From Planctomycetota bacterium (lineage in GTDB: Bacteria > Planctomycetota > Planctomycetia > Isosphaerales > Isosphaeraceae), in assembly GCA_021777685.1 (NCBI GenBank), contig JAJYDH010000005.1, positions 15,212 through 31,055 of the forward strand: a stretch of DNA of 15,844 nt, written 5' to 3'. Shown piece after piece: positions 14,604-15,844 of the stretch (within the stretch, counting starts at the first letter, position 1; each line of letters begins with the position of its first letter). The notes below the pieces were generated by a model. The model did not search any database and was not told the DNA's origin. It saw only the letters and a list, made by a program, of their open reading frames with translations. Both the position numbers and the translations under genes were made by a program.

Positions 14604-15776
14604 ATGTCCCCTCGACTGCTCCTCGCGGTGTCCCTGTTTGTCGCCAACGCCCGGGCCGATGAGCCGGGGTTCGCCCCGATGTTCGACGGCAAGACCCTCG
14701 ACGGCTGGAGGCAGGTCGGCGGTAGCGCCAAGTATCGGGTCGAGGGCGGTGAGATCGTCGGCACGGTCGACCCGTCGATGAAGGGGAACGCCTTCCTCCG
14801 GACCGAGAAGACCTTCGGTGACTTCATCCTCAAGCTCGACCTCAAGTTCGACGTGCCGGGCAACTCGGGCATCCAGTTCCGGAGCCATGAGCGGGCCGAG
14901 AAGAACGGCTCCGTCCGGGTCTTCGGCTACCAGGCCGAGGTCGACCCCTCGGCCCGGGCCTGGTCGGGCGGCCTGTATGACGAGGCCCGGCGGGGCTGGC
15001 TCTACGACCTCAAGGGCCATCCCGAGGCCCAGAAGGCGTTCAAGGTCGCCGACTGGAACGCCTACACGATCGAGGCCCGGGGGCCGCACATCAAGATCGC
15101 GATCAACGGCGTCCCCTGCGCCGATTATCTCGACACGATGGACCTCGAAGGCTTCATCGCCCTCCAGGTCCACGTCGGCAAGACGGGCGTGATCCGCTGG
15201 AAGGACGTCAGGATCAAGGATCTCGGCCGGTCGGAGTGGAAGCCGCTTTTCGACGGCAAGAGCCTGGCCGGCTGGGAGCCCAAGGGCGGCGGGCACTGGT
15301 CGGTCGAGGACGGCGTGATCCACGGGACCAACACCTCGTCCGAGCCGAAGCACGGCCACCTGTTCTCGAAGGCCGAATACGGCGACTTCGCCGTCCGCCT
15401 CAAGTTCGAGTCGAAGCAGGGCAACAGCGGCCTCTATTTCCGGGCCGAGGAGTCCGGCTCGCTCGGGATCGGCGGGTTCCAGGCCGAGATCGACCCGACC
15501 AACGACGTCGGCGGATTGTACGAGACCGAGGGACGCGGTTGGGTCGTCCGGCCGAAGCCCGAGGACGTCAAGAAGTGGCTCAAGCCGAAGGGCTGGAACG
15601 AGCTTTCGGTCGTCGCGATCGGCGACCGGGTGGTCGTCCACGTCAACGGGTCGAAGTCGGCCGAGATCGTCGACCCGAAGGGGCGGAAGCGGGGCAAGCT
15701 CGCGTTGCAGCTCCACGGGGGCCAGGACGTGGACGTCCGGTTCAAGGACGTCGAGATCCTCGACCTCGGCCGGTAA
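14604..15776 (+). CDS. Secreted tandem DUF1080 (3-keto-disaccharide hydrolase-like) protein
   Basis: Predicted protein of 390 residues with a signal peptide (MSPRLLLAVSLFVANARA, cleavage before DEP). It holds two copies of the DUF1080 fold, a concanavalin-like beta-jelly roll recently renamed 3-keto-disaccharide hydrolase domain. Copy 1, about 22-207: FAPMFDGKTLDGWRQVG, NSGIQFRSHE, GYQAEVDPS, GGLYDEARRGWL, WNAYTIEARG, RWKDVRIKDLG. Copy 2, about 210-389: WKPLFDGKSLAGWEPKG, NSGLYFRAEE, GFQAEIDPTNDVGGLYE, WNELSVVAIG, RFKDVEILDLG. The shared positions of FDGK-L-GW, NSG-x-x-FR and D-x-x-GGLY show an internal duplication. Family members are linked to carbohydrate breakdown outside the cytoplasm; the substrate is unknown, and one copy may only bind sugar. 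The ATG at 14604 has GAGGA about 10 bases upstream. The next gene begins 19 bases downstream, suggesting co-transcription. Confidence 0.9.
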   Translation: MSPRLLLAVSLFVANARADEPGFAPMFDGKTLDGWRQVGGSAKYRVEGGEIVGTVDPSMKGNAFLRTEKTFGDFILKLDLKFDVPGNSGIQFRSHERAEKNGSVRVFGYQAEVDPSARAWSGGLYDEARRGWLYDLKGHPEAQKAFKVADWNAYTIEARGPHIKIAINGVPCADYLDTMDLEGFIALQVHVGKTGVIRWKDVRIKDLGRSEWKPLFDGKSLAGWEPKGGGHWSVEDGVIHGTNTSSEPKHGHLFSKAEYGDFAVRLKFESKQGNSGLYFRAEESGSLGIGGFQAEIDPTNDVGGLYETEGRGWVVRPKPEDVKKWLKPKGWNELSVVAIGDRVVVHVNGSKSAEIVDPKGRKRGKLALQLHGGQDVDVRFKDVEILDLGR

Positions 15777-15795
15777 TCGGGGGAGCCTTTCGCCC

Positions 15796-15844
15796 ATGAT
15801 CTTCGCCGGATTGCTGATGGTCGTCGTGAGCGTGGCCCCGGCCG
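15796..15844 (+). CDS. Start of a secreted protein gene, cut by window end
   Basis: The ATG at 15796 is preceded by GGGGGAG at about 10 bases and opens MIFAGLLMVVVSVAPA, a typical short signal-peptide core, in frame to the last base. Only about 16 codons are visible, so the product cannot be named. It follows the DUF1080 gene by 19 bases on the same strand and is probably in its operon. Confidence 0.55.
   Translation, partial: MIFAGLLMVVVSVAPA

Noticed and set aside
14256..15797. 513-codon minus-strand frame opposite the DUF1080 gene
   Set aside because: Its composition is almost entirely Asp/Val/Leu/Arg/Gly/Pro and it lacks motifs; the plus-strand frame has clear tandem domains.

Overview
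The window looks like chromosomal DNA of a planctomycete, probably of the Isosphaeraceae type. The GC content is very high, with G or C at most third codon positions. It also carries a set of protein families typical of that phylum: a DUF1573 protein, a DUF1111 di-heme oxidoreductase, a DUF1559-type protein and a tandem DUF1080 protein. The taxonomic placement is inference from family content and base composition; there is no rRNA or other marker gene here.

Layout, left to right. (1) The 3' part of a DUF1573 protein gene (+), a GC hairpin, and a convergent small secreted Cys/His- and Pro/Ala-rich protein (-). (2) A 440-bp divergent intergenic region with a plausible promoter, then a GT-B glycosyltransferase (+). 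(3) A truncated host ORF (-) abutting a 1567-bp IS701-like insertion sequence. The element has 32-bp terminal inverted repeats, and its transposase is broken by one in-frame stop and two apparent frameshifts. (4) A secreted di-heme cytochrome oxidoreductase (+). (5) A cluster of nested GGGAGCTTGCTCCC palindromes. (6) A 1006-aa secreted protein ending in a DUF1559-like domain (+). (7) A structured leader with a strong terminator-like hairpin, then htpG (Hsp90, +). (8) A GC hairpin and a convergent membrane-bound class III adenylate cyclase with a periplasmic sensor (-). (9) A 344-bp divergent intergenic region, a secreted tandem DUF1080 protein (+), and the first codons of another secreted protein (+) cut by the window end.

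The genes do not form one pathway. Most are single transcription units or short pairs. Several products are exported (di-heme enzyme, DUF1559-like protein, DUF1080 protein, small Cys/His protein), while HtpG and the glycosyltransferase are cytoplasmic by sequence. The only likely operon is the DUF1080 gene with the truncated gene 19 bp downstream.

I found no CRISPR array, tRNA, rRNA, phage or defence cassette, and no convincing new multi-gene system. The items most worth a second look are the htpG leader, where a terminator-like hairpin ends 15 nt before the start codon and can be drawn with a competing structure; the nested palindrome cluster; and the IS701-like element with its three lesions and the host ORF it appears to have cut.
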